DNA of 64,000 nucleotides from Reticulitermes speratus (taxonomy: Eukaryota; Arthropoda; Insecta; Blattodea; Rhinotermitidae). This document shows, one piece after another, positions 1 to 10,580 of this stretch; the first letter of the stretch is position 1; each line of letters starts with the position of its first letter. A program made the translations under genes and the position numbers. Below the pieces are notes generated by a model. It worked only from the letters and a program-made list of their open reading frames with translations, was not told the origin of the DNA and did not search any database. The DNA lies in contig JAJKFL010000007.1 in the NCBI GenBank assembly GCA_021186555.1, forward strand, positions 26,710,677 to 26,774,676, in the 5' to 3' direction.

Positions 1-180
1 AGATTTGTCCGCGTCTAACCACACTTGAGTTCCATTGACACATTTTACTAAAAACCCCCATTATAATGTTTCACGAAAATTCGTCCAGCGGGAACTGAAT
101 TCTTCGTCACGGACGGACAAACAGACATGAGGCAGCTAACAATCGCAGTGCGCTCATCAAAGGAAATCGTTTAGGCCTTT
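1..180 (-). repeat. Relic of AGGCGCGTTCGC-type MITE
   Basis: The stretch with TCGTCCAGCGGGAACTGA followed by ACGGACGGACAAACAGACATG matches, with divergence, the right-hand part of the better copy at 36227-36717. The window edge cuts it, so its left end cannot be judged. No coding potential. Confidence 0.4.
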
Positions 181-529
181 AAATATTTCGTATGGGCGTG
201 GCTTTATAAGTAATGTTACATTTCGAGTTATCGATTGAGAAAAATAAGGAAAACTCCCCCCCCCGAGAACCAACCCAAAGTCGTACTTCAATCAAAGCTG
301 TCGTCGTGCATCAAAGTTGATTGGCCGTGACCTTCTCTACGTTGTATTTATTATTCCCACCCACTCCCCACTTTTCTGCTAATGGAATATAATCTGTGGC
401 AGCATTCTTTATTTCCATATCTGTGCCACTTTACATCTGCACAAACAAACTTTACCACTTTAGGGAGTCTGAAACTTACGCTGTCCTCTGTGGGAAAAAT
501 TATAGACTTATTTAAACTTGTTGACGTTT

Positions 530-718
530 TAAATTAAAATTAAAACCAACTTGATGCACACTCACTATTAAAAAATTGTAATAGTAGATTAATTAACCCG
601 ACATGTTTCGGTCAGGTACCTGACCATCTTCAGGGGTATACTACATTAAATTGCGTAGTCCATATGTTAAACATACATAAGATATGAGCCTATAAGGTAT
701 TATACAATATTAAATACA
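530..718 (-). mobile_element. Single-arm hammerhead-bearing retro-unit (189 bp)
   Basis: The unit is flanked by a perfect 12-bp direct repeat TTGTTGACGTTT (518-529 and 719-730), the expected target-site duplication. Its left part (AACCAACTTGATGCACACT) resembles the arm of the long hairpin at 60310-60569, so it looks like one arm of that element type. It contains the ribozyme-like core at 596-637. No open frame. Confidence 0.6.
596..637 (-). ncRNA. Hammerhead ribozyme-like motif, copy 1
   Basis: Read on the minus strand: stem I strand ACCC, catalytic box CUGAAGA (fits CUGANGA), one U, a perfect 16-nt palindromic stem II (GGUCAGGU/ACCUGACC), GAAA, then CAUGUC whose ACAUGU portion forms a self-complementary stem III, predicted cleavage after C600, and GGGU that pairs with ACCC. 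All conserved hammerhead positions are present. The U between CUGANGA and stem II is extra relative to the textbook consensus. Self-cleavage is inferred from structure only. Confidence 0.65.
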
Positions 719-730
719 TTGTTGACGTTT

Positions 731-1344
731 GTAAAATGTGGCCACCAGATTCATGTATAACGAACACGTAGTATCCATACAGACATATACCGGTATAAAG
801 TTACAGTGAACGAGCAATCTGGAAGACCCTAAAACTTCTGAATACGGAAAATGCTCCAAGGAAAAGAGAGACTTTTATTTAACGATACTATCAATAGCTA
901 AGATTATATAGCGCTAGGTGTTCCAAGAAAATTATTTACGCGTTCCTGTATGATCCCTACCTTGTATTTTGCTCAAATCAGTATATATTTCTCAAAGTCA
1001 AATGGGGGGGGGGGGGGGGCTAAAGAAAAAAGGAAAAGTAAAAAGAAAATAACCCACTAACTTAAAAATCTAGATGTCAGTAAGATCCGTTGCTTTTATT
1101 GATAAACTTTACGACATATTTATGTATTTAACGAAATGCAATTAAATTAGAGGGAAGAATATAAATGACGGGAAAACGAGTAAGAAGGCGTAAGCAGCTA
1201 CTGGATGACCTCAAAGAAAATAAAAGATGTTGGAAATTGAAAGAGGAAACACTAGATCGCACTCTATGGAGAAGTCGCTTTGGAAGATGCTGTGGACCTC
1301 TCGTAAGACAGAGTACAGAATGAATTAATTTCTGATCCCGGTAG
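731..1344. other. No gene seen; G homopolymer
   Basis: AT-rich, stop-rich in all frames. The only structure is a run of 16 G at 1004-1019. Confidence 0.5.
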
Positions 1345-1560
1345 ATGCAAGAGATTTTTCTCTTCTCCAAAACGTCCAACCGGCTCTGGGGCCCACCCAG
1401 CCTCCTATTCAATGCGTACCGGGGTTCTTTCCAGGGGGTGAACTTTACCACTCACCTACATCGAGTGCAGAGGTAAAGAATGAGTGGAACTACACTTCTA
1501 CTCCCTCTATATGCCTTCGTGGCGTTGGTAGGGAAAACTCTACCTTTTACCTTTACTTGA
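1345..1560 (+). mobile_element. SINE-A copy, 5' truncated
   Basis: Matches the body of the tRNA-derived SINE seen complete at 4834-5101: GTCCAACCGGCTCTGGGGCC, then AGAATGAGTGG and the family tail of repeated ACCTTT. The tRNA-like head is missing. Confidence 0.75.
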
Positions 1561-1565
1561 ACCAG

Positions 1566-2259
1566 AAGTAAACTTTACTAAATAAAACTTCATATCCATG
1601 CATCTCTTACACAGTCTGACACACACATAGCCGCTTATGCTTGGTCCACTGGGTTGGCTGTTTTATCGTATCGTGGTGTGTGGTCCGAGCCTTGTGAGGA
1701 GAGACGTCAGAGATCAGCAGCGGGTCCATTACAGCACGGATGTTTTGTGGAAACAGCTGGGGAGATTCATACCACGTGGCAACATCAACTTAAGCTTTAT
1801 TTTTGCCAAACGTAACTGCAACATGAGCCATGAAGTCAAACAGTCTAACTCTGAAACATAACCGTTACTTTCCTGAATGGTTTTCTCTTCTACTCGATCA
1901 CCTCCACTATCAATAACTATATGCGAAACAGGAAACATCATCTGTGGAACAATACGCAAGAAAGGTTAGTACACTCCAGGGCACGCAGCTAAAAAAAATA
2001 AGCATGTTGTATACTATCTGCAGTCCCATTGCATTTTATGGCTCTTTGTCACACCTGTGTGTGACATAGGAAGACGCAGCGCGGAAGAAGAATGTAGCGC
2101 TGTTGTCGAATCTGCGTTTGTAAACGTGCGGCCGCAATATTTTTGCAGAATATCTGGCACTGCAAAATACCGCAAATATTTCCGGCTTTAATGAATCTGT
2201 CATTATTACAGATGCTTTGAGAAGTGGCGACTGACATTGATATCAGGCCTCTGCCTGAA

Positions 2260-2262
<3 letters not shown>
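1566..2262. other. No gene seen
   Basis: Short open frames occur on both strands but they overlap each other and show no recognisable domain. I see no repeat family or RNA structure here. Confidence 0.4.

Positions 2263-2313
<51 letters not shown>
2263..2313. repeat. (TA)n microsatellite
   Basis: About 24 TA dinucleotides. The run resumes at 2559-2578 on the other side of the Tigger-like element, so one microsatellite was split by the insertion. Confidence 0.9.
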
Positions 2314-2316
<3 letters not shown>

Positions 2317-2558
2317 TAGTCCCCCCGTATCCGCGGGTGATACGTTCCAAGACCTACCGCGGATAGTAGCAAACCCTTTATATAAAAGCGCAGAGTAAAC
2401 TTTAGATCGACTAAAGTCGACGCTAGCAAATTAAAACGTAAATACTGAAATCGACCATGGTCGACTTTGGCAGTGAATGTGTTAATATTTTCGGGCCGCG
2501 GTAAACCGCGGATAACTGAAACCGGGATACCGAATCCGCGGATACGGGGGTTCTACTG
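2314..2558. mobile_element. Tigger/pogo-like MITE (245 bp)
   Basis: The ends are inverted repeats: left CAGTAGTCCCCCCGTATCCG, right (reverse complement) CAGTAGAACCCCCGTATCCG. They continue into CGCGG-rich subterminal sequence. TA follows the right end at 2559-2560, and CA (2312-2313) stands in place of TA at the left. CAGT ends with TA duplication fit the pogo/Tigger group of the Tc1-mariner superfamily. The subterminal words resemble mammalian MER2/Tigger elements as I remember them. No transposase frame, so non-autonomous. Confidence 0.7.
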
Positions 2559-2579
2559 TATATATATATATATATATGT

Positions 2580-3021
2580 ATATAGTATGTAAATTTTATC
2601 GTGGACGGAATTTATGCAATTGTTGTTTCTGTTGTTGTTGTTGATGATGATGATGATGATGTTTCCAGATATTTAAATTGTGACTCATTTTCAAATCATG
2701 TATGCATATTCAAATATTATATATAAAGACAACGGCAAACTGATGCTAGAGAGGCGCTGTTCTGCGCACCATAACTGAGTCACACAGTTCTCTTTGAACA
2801 TCCTTGGAATTTCTCTTATCTTCAGACAGATAACTTTTGCATTCGTTGGAAGATGGTATTTGTGTGTGTTGACGTTATCTTCCCCGTGACTGAAATCGAC
2901 TATATGTCTAATGAATAATGACAAATAGACTTTGGTTTACAGACGACAGAACTCATATGGGAGACGAAATCAAGGAACGGATTATGTCACTGAGGTAGGA
3001 TTCAAACTGTGAGTCGTTTTT
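2580..3021. other. No gene; short trinucleotide tracts
   Basis: GTT/GAT triplet tracts at about 2628-2662. The remainder is unstructured and stop-rich. Confidence 0.5.
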
Positions 3022-3505
3022 AGGGTGCGTTCGCAAAATTGCGGAAAGCGACTATTATTTTCGTCATGTCTGTCTGTCCGTCCGCATGAAACAACTCCGC
3101 TCCCACTGGACGGATTTTCATGAAATTTTATATATGAGTATTTTTTGAAAATGTGTCTTGAAAATTGAAGTTTCATTAAAATCTGACAAAGAAGGGGTAC
3201 TTCAGATGAAGACCTATGTACATGTATTATAATATCTCTCTGAATTCTTCTTAGAATGAGAAATGTTTCAGACAAGAGTTGTAGAAAAAATCAAAATACA
3301 CATTTTATGTTCAATAATTTTTTTTTTAAATCGTACCGTTTATGAGATAATGTGGAAAAATATGGTAGAGCCAGACAGGTCACAGATGACACTATAATAC
3401 GGGGCATGCGCTTTGCATGCTGGATAACTAAGGTTACAGACACACACTCAGAGTATGTAATACTTATTGTTTATCCACGGAAACAATGTTTACGCGAACG
3501 CGCCT
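3022..3505. mobile_element. AGGCGCGTTCGC-type MITE, copy 1 (484 bp)
   Basis: Terminal inverted repeats are AGGGTGCGTTCGCAAA on the left and the complement of GCGAACGCGCCT on the right. The interior carries CATGTCTGTCTGTCCGTCCG. The element aligns end to end, in opposite orientation, with 36227-36717. It has no coding frame and no clear target duplication. Superfamily unassigned. Confidence 0.65.
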
Positions 3506-4056
3506 CACTGTTAAGTTTATACATTTGTTGCCTGTGTCATTCTGTTTAAGGTTGGCGGCAAGCGTGACCAGCAGATGTAGAAACTTAAAAGCAATATTTC
3601 TGAGGGAACACCAACAGTGAACAGAAACTCACTATGCCAGTGTTGTGCAGTGTACAAAACATGGTGGAAATCAAATCACCTCTTCTAGGGCTATGAAGGG
3701 ATACAGAAATCGCTTTTGTTAAAATATGTGGAAAACCATAAGGCTAGAAAAAGTATATTGAGTGTAAATATGAAGGACGTCCAATAAGTAAGGTACACCA
3801 AGTCATATACATTAAACGCGAAGACATTAGAACGTTGAATGTGGCCCATTTATTCCACCGAAATGTCATGATTTTCAACACAATCCCCGAGCACATTATG
3901 ACCCATCTTGGCATGAATTAAAAAGTTCCGAGGCTGCAGAAATCGGGCTCTTCTATTCGCAACCAATCACGAGTCGCCATTTCCATTTCCTCATTTGAGT
4001 CCACCGGCCACTTCAGCGGTGCAAACAATAGTTTGGACGGACCAGACACATTGGAC
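3506..4056. other. No gene seen
   Basis: Unique-looking AT-rich sequence; nothing recognised. Confidence 0.4.
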
Positions 4057-4069
4057 AACTGTTGGTTGT

Positions 4070-4324
4070 AAGTAAAGGTAAAGTTCACCCCAGAATAGGC
4101 CATGAAGGCCCAGAGGGGGAGTAAAGGTATAGCTGTACTCTTTCTTTAACTTCGGAGCTAGATGGGGTAGGTGGTCAACTCCACGCCCCGGCCGCTTTAC
4201 CCCCGGGAAAGAGACCCGGTACCCATTGTATAGGAGGCTGGGTGGACCCCAGGGCCGTTCTGGACGACTGCGAAAAATCTCACCCCCACCGGGATTCGAT
4301 TCCCGGACCGTCCAGCCCGTAGCG
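4070..4324 (-). mobile_element. SINE-A copy with 13-bp target duplication
   Basis: Perfect direct repeat AACTGTTGGTTGT at 4057-4069 and 4325-4337 brackets the copy. On the minus strand it runs from the distal tRNA-like head (B box in GGGAATCGAATCCC, read from the complement) to the ACCTTTAC tail. The head is cut after the anticodon region, so reverse transcription stopped inside the tRNA part. Confidence 0.9.
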
Positions 4325-4337
4325 AACTGTTGGTTGT

Positions 4338-4833
4338 CCAATGTTCTTTGTGTGGGGTTGCACTGTCGGGCTTACGGATTACACCTGGCTTCAGAGCAGG
4401 CATAGACTACTTCAGCCCTTACGTTTGCCTTACGCAGTGTCGTCTAATCAAACCCCCAGTAAATTTAAAACTGATCGTGTACTTGTACCCCGTCCCCCTA
4501 CGCCTCTTGCGAAATGCTGTTTTGACCTGAACGATATGTAAATGCTGTGGGATTCAGGTCGCTGTGGGGGGTCCTTGCGACAAACAAAAGCGCATCTAAG
4601 GAGGCATTCCTGTTCTGTGTAGGTACTTGTAGGCTACTGCGTTTTGTCTCTTGACCGATGCCACGATGTACGATCGTATATTTACATGACAATGGGTTTC
4701 GTATCTCATGTCTAACGGTAAATGTTCCAACTTTTATCGAATTTGAAATTCTTTGTATACGTATACAACGATGGTTTCCTGCAATATGCGACCTCATAAT
4801 GTTGCTTCTTATATGATATTTGTATAGTGCGTG
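4338..4833. other. No gene seen
   Basis: Several overlapping short frames, none recognisable; no repeat identified. Confidence 0.4.
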
Positions 4834-5101
4834 GGCCGGGATAGCTCAGTCGGTATAGCGACTCTCTACGTGCTGGACGATCCGGGGATCGAATCCCAGT
4901 GGGGACGAAATTTTCCGCACCCGTCCAGACCGGCCCACCCAGCCTCCTATACACTGGGTACTGGGTCATCCCGGGAGCAAAGCGACCGGGGCGTGGCTTT
5001 AACCACCCACCCCATCTAGCACCGATGTTAAAGAAAGAGTAGAGCTATACCTCTACTCCCCCTCTGTGCCTTCATGGCAGGTTATAGGGTGAACTTCACT
5101 T
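4834..5101 (+). mobile_element. SINE-A, best full-length copy (reference)
   Basis: A tRNA-derived SINE. The head GCCGGGATAGCTCAGTCGG has a pol III A box and resembles tRNA-Lys. The B box lies in GGGGATCGAATCCC. The body carries GTCCAGACCGGCCCACCCAG, GGGGCGTGG, AAAGAAAGAGTAGAGCTATA and CCTTCATGGC. The tail is GGGTGAACTTCACTT. This family is the most frequent repeat in the window (at least 20 copies or fragments, both strands). Mobilisation by a non-LTR retrotransposon is inferred from the family type. Confidence 0.9.
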
Positions 5102-5349
5102 GTTTTGGTATTAATTTTGTCTGGAGAAGTTGTGGAGTCTATATACGAAAAGAATTAAGGAATGGCGAAGAAGTTTAGTGCTTGGGATACACACTAAAAG
5201 TTCTCCGTCGAATTTAATTCTTGGTGCCTATATGATTAAAATTGAACGTTGTTTATTAAATGTATTAAATAGGCTTCTGCTCATTTTACACAAAGTTATT
5301 ACATGACGTAAGGTAGAGACCCGGTGTTTTTAAGAACAGCTGCACGACC

Positions 5350-5425
5350 AGACCGGTTTATCCCGGGGGGAATAGAGACCTCATTACACCTTGGCTAGGA
5401 GCCTGGGTGGGCCCCAGAGCCATTT
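5350..5425 (-). mobile_element. SINE-A fragment
   Basis: Only the central body remains (CCCGGGGGGAATAGAGAC, then AGCCTGGGTGGGCCCCAGAG). No tRNA head or tail. Confidence 0.7.
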
Positions 5426-5779
5426 TGTATTCTGTGGCGAAGAGAGAGAAAGCTCTGATATGGGATCGATTTGGTATTCCGAAACGTCAGTAACTACCTA
5501 TCAACGCTGCGAAACGTCTCAAAAGAGCGACGATTTTATTTACACCGCGACAATCACGCAGAAAAAGTTGTGCCCCTGCTGGGAACAGATACCTCGATTG
5601 CCCTGCCGGCCGGCCCTGTCTTTCAGGTGGTACTAAAACACGGCATATTGGTACCAAGAACTGTGTCACCAAGTGTGCCTCTGGAATACTGCACATACTT
5701 ATTCCAATTGCATCCTTTACGGTTTTATATACTCAGTGGCCGTTATGCTTGTCCAAGATGCGACATTTGAGGATCTGAC

Positions 5780-6210
5780 AGCGGTGTTGGTGAAGATCAA
5801 GTCTTCTGGAATCTTCTGGTGACTTTACCAGTAGACGCGGTGTAACATCCCAGAAGATTTGAATCTTTGTGTAAGTTATGGCGGATACAAATCTGCTATT
5901 GCACAGCGAATGAGATTCCATAACGAAGAGTCCTGTATTTGAGTTCTTCGCTCTTCTGGGATGTTACGCAGCGTAGATTGGTAGTTACCGACGTTTCGGG
6001 ACATCCTACCGGCTCCATCTTCAAAGGTCAAGCAGACTTGGACTGCTTAACCCTTTCCTTGACCCTTGAAGATGGACCCGATAGGTTGTTCCGAAACGTC
6101 GACTGAAAGGGACCCAATAGGTTGTTCCGAAACGTTGGTAACTACCGATCTACGCTGCGTAACATCCCAGAGGAGCAAAGATCTCATTTACACCGCAACG
6201 GAAACCTGAA
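5780..6210. mobile_element. Foldback element with hammerhead-like cores, copy 1
   Basis: Inverted arms carry GGGATGTTACGCAGCGTAGA and its complement with TAACATCCCAGA. Between them are TTTCGGGAC...CTCCATCTTCAA on one strand and CCTTGAAGATGG...TTCCGAAACGTC on the other. Further partial units are fused at both sides (5780-5860 and 6100-6180), so the copy is rearranged. Same family as 23878, 42188 and 57602. Confidence 0.6.
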
Positions 6211-6895
6211 ATCATGCACAGTCCATTTATTTATAGTTTATTTACCGACGCTGTCAGTAATTCGGAATGGCTGGCGTGGAGTGATTGATGGCGGTGTGTG
6301 ATGAACTGGAATGGTTGTGGAAGGAAGCGCTTGTGGCCAGATTTAAAGTGCCATCCCGTAATTTGCCTGGAGAGGTGCAAGAAAACTACGAAAAAATCTC
6401 AGGATAGGTGGTGTACTGGTATTCGAAGTGGGTACATCCCGAATACGGGTCAGATATGTTACTGCTTGAGCCATCTTGTCATTCAGATGATCAAACAGAT
6501 TTCCTGTCGCGTATGTAAAACGATGCTCGTTATTGTTTTCACAAGATACATCGTCGCGAGTCAGTTAAGTCAACTGTGCATCCTCACACATGATGTCTTC
6601 TACCAAGTTGATATCATCCGTCTTCGTCTGGGTCTCACAAGCCGTCTCTTCCTTCAGGTTTTCCGACTAAAACTTGTGTGGGTACGGATTTTGTCCCTTC
6701 AGGAAACAACCCCAACCGTTCACCGCTTTCTGTCTCCAGTTCTACCTTGTAGCTAGAATGTGTAAGAATAGCACAGTACAGAGGGGAGCTTGTAACAAAG
6801 GAAGGTCAGCTGCCTGCACGCCGCCTAGCACATTTCTGGTCTGCGGGAGGGAGACGGGAAGTGATATTAGCAACTCATGTCATAGTACCCCTACT
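6211..6895. other. No gene supported
   Basis: The longest frame here (6298-6756) has no recognisable domain, no splice context and ordinary stop density around it. I treat the stretch as non-coding. Confidence 0.45.
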
Positions 6896-7160
6896 GATTT
6901 ACAGAGTATAGGGGGCTGGTGGATTGATTCCCATCAGGGACAAGATATTTTCTTTTCTCCATAACATCCACACCGCCTGTGGGGTCCACCCAGTTTTTTT
7001 TTTATTCAGAGAGTATCGGGGACTTTTTTCCTCAGGGGTAAAACATCCTGGGCCTGAAGGTGACCACTTACCGCCATTTAGCATCCAGATTAAGAATGAG
7101 TGGAGATACACCTTCATGGCCTGCGCAGAGACAGCTTCACCTCTTTTACGTATAGAGAAG
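6896..7160 (+). mobile_element. SINE-A copy, diverged
   Basis: Head remnant GGTGGATTGATTCCCATCAG, body GGGTAAAACATCCTGGGCC, GAATGAGTGGAGATACACC and CCTTCATGGC. A T-run near 6990 interrupts the body. Confidence 0.75.
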
Positions 7161-7445
7161 GATTGAGCCCTGTGTTGGCTCAGTGTTTATATACTCGTTT
7201 TTCTTCGAAAATATCTTAAGAACTTAACGTGCCAATTTAGCATTTGTATAACAAAGTAGCTCCTGAAACAGGCTTGTGTATAATTCTGTCAGTTTAACAT
7301 TTGGATATTCGCGTCTCCTGAAACAAACTAGGACCTTACAGTGTCTGTCGAGAATTCGGATATTTATATTGTTTTTAACCAGCCTCGAAGTCGTGTCGGT
7401 GCAGCTATTACTATATTCAGGGTAACGTCTACGGTTTCGGCGTGA

Positions 7446-7860
7446 GAGTTATGCTGCATAATGTTAAGGGGCAACACGTCTCTCGATAAGAAATCACATC
7501 TCCTGCCATTCGTCACAAGTGTCTCGGTGAATCTGTATCGAAACGTCCCACATAGCGAATGATTTTATGTGCAAAAAGGTCCAAAGTGATTGAATGTAGG
7601 TTGTAACTGCCAGACACCAATGTCGGAGTTTGTGCAATCGTGACAAATAAAGGGAATTGTTTTTTGATCGAGTTTGGTCTGGATTTTATTCCTGGAAAAG
7701 GTCACTGCAAGCAGTTACATCAGTCAAGAATGGATTTGTTTATAATTTTTAATTATAGGACGTCAGCGGTGCGCAATATGTGATACGTAGCACGGGAGTG
7801 ACTTACTGCTTAGCACCTCGCTGTTCGCATTTCTTTTCACACTATAAACGTGAAGTCATT
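7446..7860 (+). repeat. 400-bp direct repeat, copy 1
   Basis: Near-identical to 10164-10580, 2.7 kb away in the same orientation. Shared words include CATAGCGAATGATTTTATGT, GGTCTGGATTTTATTCCTGG and CACTGCAAGCAGTTACATCA. No open frame, no inverted ends seen. Either a dispersed repeat of unknown type or a local duplication. Confidence 0.75.
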
Positions 7861-7974
7861 ATTATCTCTCAATTTAGGTTATTTACTGAGTGGCGTATGC
7901 ACCAGAGGAAGCTGCTGCTACTGTGCTCCTCTTTATTACACAGTTTGTTTTTCCGTGTCTATTTCTATATCGAC

Positions 7975-8440
7975 CCATGATAAGTGTGTCCCTGTCACTA
8001 CAGCATGGCTCGTCCTCAGGTTGCGGATGGAGGAACGGCCTCCGGATATGGAGGGTAGCTGCGAATACATTGAATAAGCAGTCGCGGACAGCCGACAAGT
8101 GGCGGTCCTCCAGCTTGGGAGTTGGGCGTGGTGCTAACAGCTCCTCACCGTAAAAAATTACCATGTTACGAAACATATCACAAAACCTCGGACCTGGACT
8201 GATTCTTTGGTACAACTTAAGCAACGGAAAAGGAACATGAAATTTGGGAGTAATGTTAAAATGGATCTTCAAAAAGTGGGATGGGGGCATGGACTGGATT
8301 GATATGGCTCAGGATAGGGAAAGCTGGCGGGCTCTTGTGAATGCGGTAATGAACCTTCGGGTTCCATAAAATGCGGGGAATTTCTTGACTAGCTGACGAC
8401 CTGTTAGCTTCTCAAGAAGGACTCTGCTCCATGGAGTTAG
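7975..8440 (+). mobile_element. Internally deleted non-LTR retrotransposon (466 bp)
   Basis: A 16-bp direct repeat CTATTTCTATATCGAC flanks it (7959-7974 and 8441-8456). The 3' half is the common retrotransposon tail: GGGGGCATGGACTGGATTGA, then GGGTTCCATAAAATGCGGGG and a GGAGTTAG terminus. The 5' half (CCTCCAGCTTGGGAGTTGGG, ACGAAACATATCAC) instead resembles the first part of the insertion at 14922-15400. So the copy joins a leader-type region directly to the 3' end and lacks the enzyme body. Confidence 0.75.
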
Positions 8441-8486
8441 CTATTTCTATATCGACGCCATCTTTTGTCATAAGACAAAATGGTTT

Positions 8487-8900
8487 GGCGCGTTCGCAAA
8501 GAACGTCACCATGTCTGTCTGTATGTCTGCTCGCATGTGATGACTCGAGAACTGTTGAACGGATTTGTATTAAACGTTGCATTGGAGAGTTTTACTAAAT
8601 GGTATCAACATTTTCAAATTTTAGATAAAGTTGGGTAAAAATAATGGATATAGGTTATGACGTGAAGACATACACGCCTTTCTGCATGCATTTGTAAAAT
8701 AAACGTCTAAATATTTACCGGATTGAAAAGTCTTCCGGAAAATAAAAACCACATTTTATGTTCAAAACCCGTCTTGTATAATTATTAATGGGTTTTTAAA
8801 TAACGAAGCCAAAGAAATGTGTCACTCTGCATACATATAGGAACAATGAAAGTTGGTCTTTCGATACCCGAAGATTGCCGTAGTCTGTTATTATCAATAA
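8487..8900 (+). repeat. Degenerate AGGCGCGTTCGC-type MITE
   Basis: Begins GGCGCGTTCGCAAAGAACG followed by CATGTCTGTCTGTATGTCTG and later ACATTTTATGTTCAA, in the same order as 3022-3505. The right end is not recognisable. Confidence 0.5.
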
Positions 8901-9269
8901 AAAAACAACCTTCCTCCTACCTGAATTTATAGGTTTCTCGTAAATATGTATTTATTAAACTATAACTTATCATACTGCTGCAACCATTACCTTATCAAAA
9001 TTCAAACTTCTGTCTCCTTTCGACTTCCTACTTTGAGCGCTCGCAACATCAAGTTGAAAATGCCTCTATTATCTTCGCTCTATCTTTCTGTTCGCATAAC
9101 AACTATAGTCTTCCTGAACAGACTTTCGTGAAATTTCATACGGCTAAGTTTTAATATACTTTATCACTATAATCCGTTTTTCGCTTAAATCAGACAAATG
9201 TAACGGAGACCGCACGTAAAAATAAAGTGCTTTTCTTTTGTGCGCATCCCGAGTGCTGGTCCCCTTAGG

Positions 9270-9565
9270 CGTAACGCGGCTGATAACATGAGGGGGGGGG
9301 GGAGGAGAGTTGCATGCAGGGTTTTGGTGGGGAAACCTGAGGGAAAGAGACCACTTGGAAGACCTAGGCATAGATAGGAGGATTATATTGAAATGGATTT
9401 TCAAGAAATAGGATGGAGACACTTACTGAATTGATCTGGCGCATGATATTGACAAATGGTGGGCTGTTGTAAACACGGTAATGAACCTTCGGGTTCCATA
9501 AAATGCAGGGAATTTCTTGACTAGCTGAGGAACTGTTAGGTTCTCAAGAAGGGCTGTGCTCCCTG
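9270..9565 (+). pseudogene. Non-LTR reverse transcriptase tail, broken
   Basis: Encodes in pieces the C-terminal words VLVGKPEGKRPLGRP of the retrotransposon family complete at 63052-63414, followed by the shared 3' UTR (GGTTCCATAAAATGCAGGG and CTTGACTAGCTGAGGAACTG). Stops and a G-run (9292-9302) break the frame. 5' truncated. Confidence 0.8.
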
Positions 9566-10095
9566 CATTTATTTAGGTAGTCATTTTATTTATTTATTTT
9601 ATGTTATATCCTGTCTGCCCTATAATCGCAGGAAACCCTCAACATTTTCAGCTTCTGTACCATTCCTAGTTCCTGCTTACTCACCGACTTGTACATTCAT
9701 TCCTACGTTGATGCCATATTTTATCACGTGAAAAAAAAATCAGGAACTAGACTCTAATACGTACAATAAGCAATTTCCAAGAATCGTGAATACAATTTTT
9801 AAAAGCGATATCGTGTTTTATAGCATAGGGATGTTACATACATGTGCGTAGTCACATTACGTGCGTTGAATTGCGAACGTAACGTCCACAGTAGGTTTGA
9901 TTGGCACAGTGACAGACATATCTCCACGCAACTAGATCCTGTGCTCCGATTTAAAGACCGTAATAGCACGCACATAGCTACATTACATGCATGTCTAATA
10001 GAACACAGTTTGTCTGCGAGATAGTTCCTTAACTGTTCTGTAATGACACATTTATTTATTTTTTATAATTATGCAGTAGTTACAATACTATTAAT
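9566..10095. other. No gene seen
   Basis: AT-rich sequence with a short TTTA tract at about 9585-9600; nothing recognised. Confidence 0.4.
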
Positions 10096-10097
10096 TA

Positions 10098-10150
10098 AAG
10101 ACTAACTAACGAACTCCACGGAGCAGAGTCCGTCTTAGAAGCTAATAGTT
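10098..10150 (-). mobile_element. Retrotransposon 3'-end stub
   Basis: Only the last 50 bp of the 63052-type family: on the minus strand, AGACGGACTCTGCTCC then GTTCGTTAGTTAGTC, the family's TTAG-type terminal tail. An extreme 5' truncation. Confidence 0.6.
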
Positions 10151-10163
10151 ATTTAACATGTGA

Positions 10164-10580
10164 GTTATGCTGCATTATGTTAAGGGTTAATACGTCTGTC
10201 ACTAAAAAATCACATCTCCTGCGATTCGTCACAAGTGTCTCGGTGAAGCTGTATCGAAACGTCCCACATAGCGAATGATTTTATGTGCAAAAAGGCCCAA
10301 AGTGATTGAATGTAGGTTGTAACTGCCTGACACCAATGTCGGAGTTTGTGCAATCGTGACAAATAAAGGAAATTGTTTTTTGATCGAGTTTGGTCTGGAT
10401 TTTATTCCTGGAAAAGGTCACTGCAAGCAGTTACATCAATCAAGAATGGCTCTGCCTGTAGTGCTGCACTATAGTATGCCAGCTGTTCGCAATATGTGAT
10501 ATGTAACACTAGAGTGGCCGTACAGGGCATCCTGCTGCTTACCACTTCGCGATTCGCATTTCTTTTCATACTGCGAACAT
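10164..10580 (+). repeat. 400-bp direct repeat, copy 2
   Basis: Partner of 7446-7860. It differs by scattered substitutions and one longer segment near 10450-10530. Confidence 0.75.

Noticed and set aside
3990-4341. Long minus-strand frames over SINE-A copies (also 4712-4969 and 36796-37035)
   Set aside because: Translations of SINE-A body sequence; the same words recur wherever the SINE lies.
4834-4905. A functional tRNA gene
   Set aside because: A and B boxes are good, but the sequence cannot be folded into a complete cloverleaf with an acceptor stem. It continues into the SINE body, as in all other copies.
6298-6756. 152-residue plus-strand frame as a gene
   Set aside because: No recognisable domain, no splice signals in register, and composition like the flanks.
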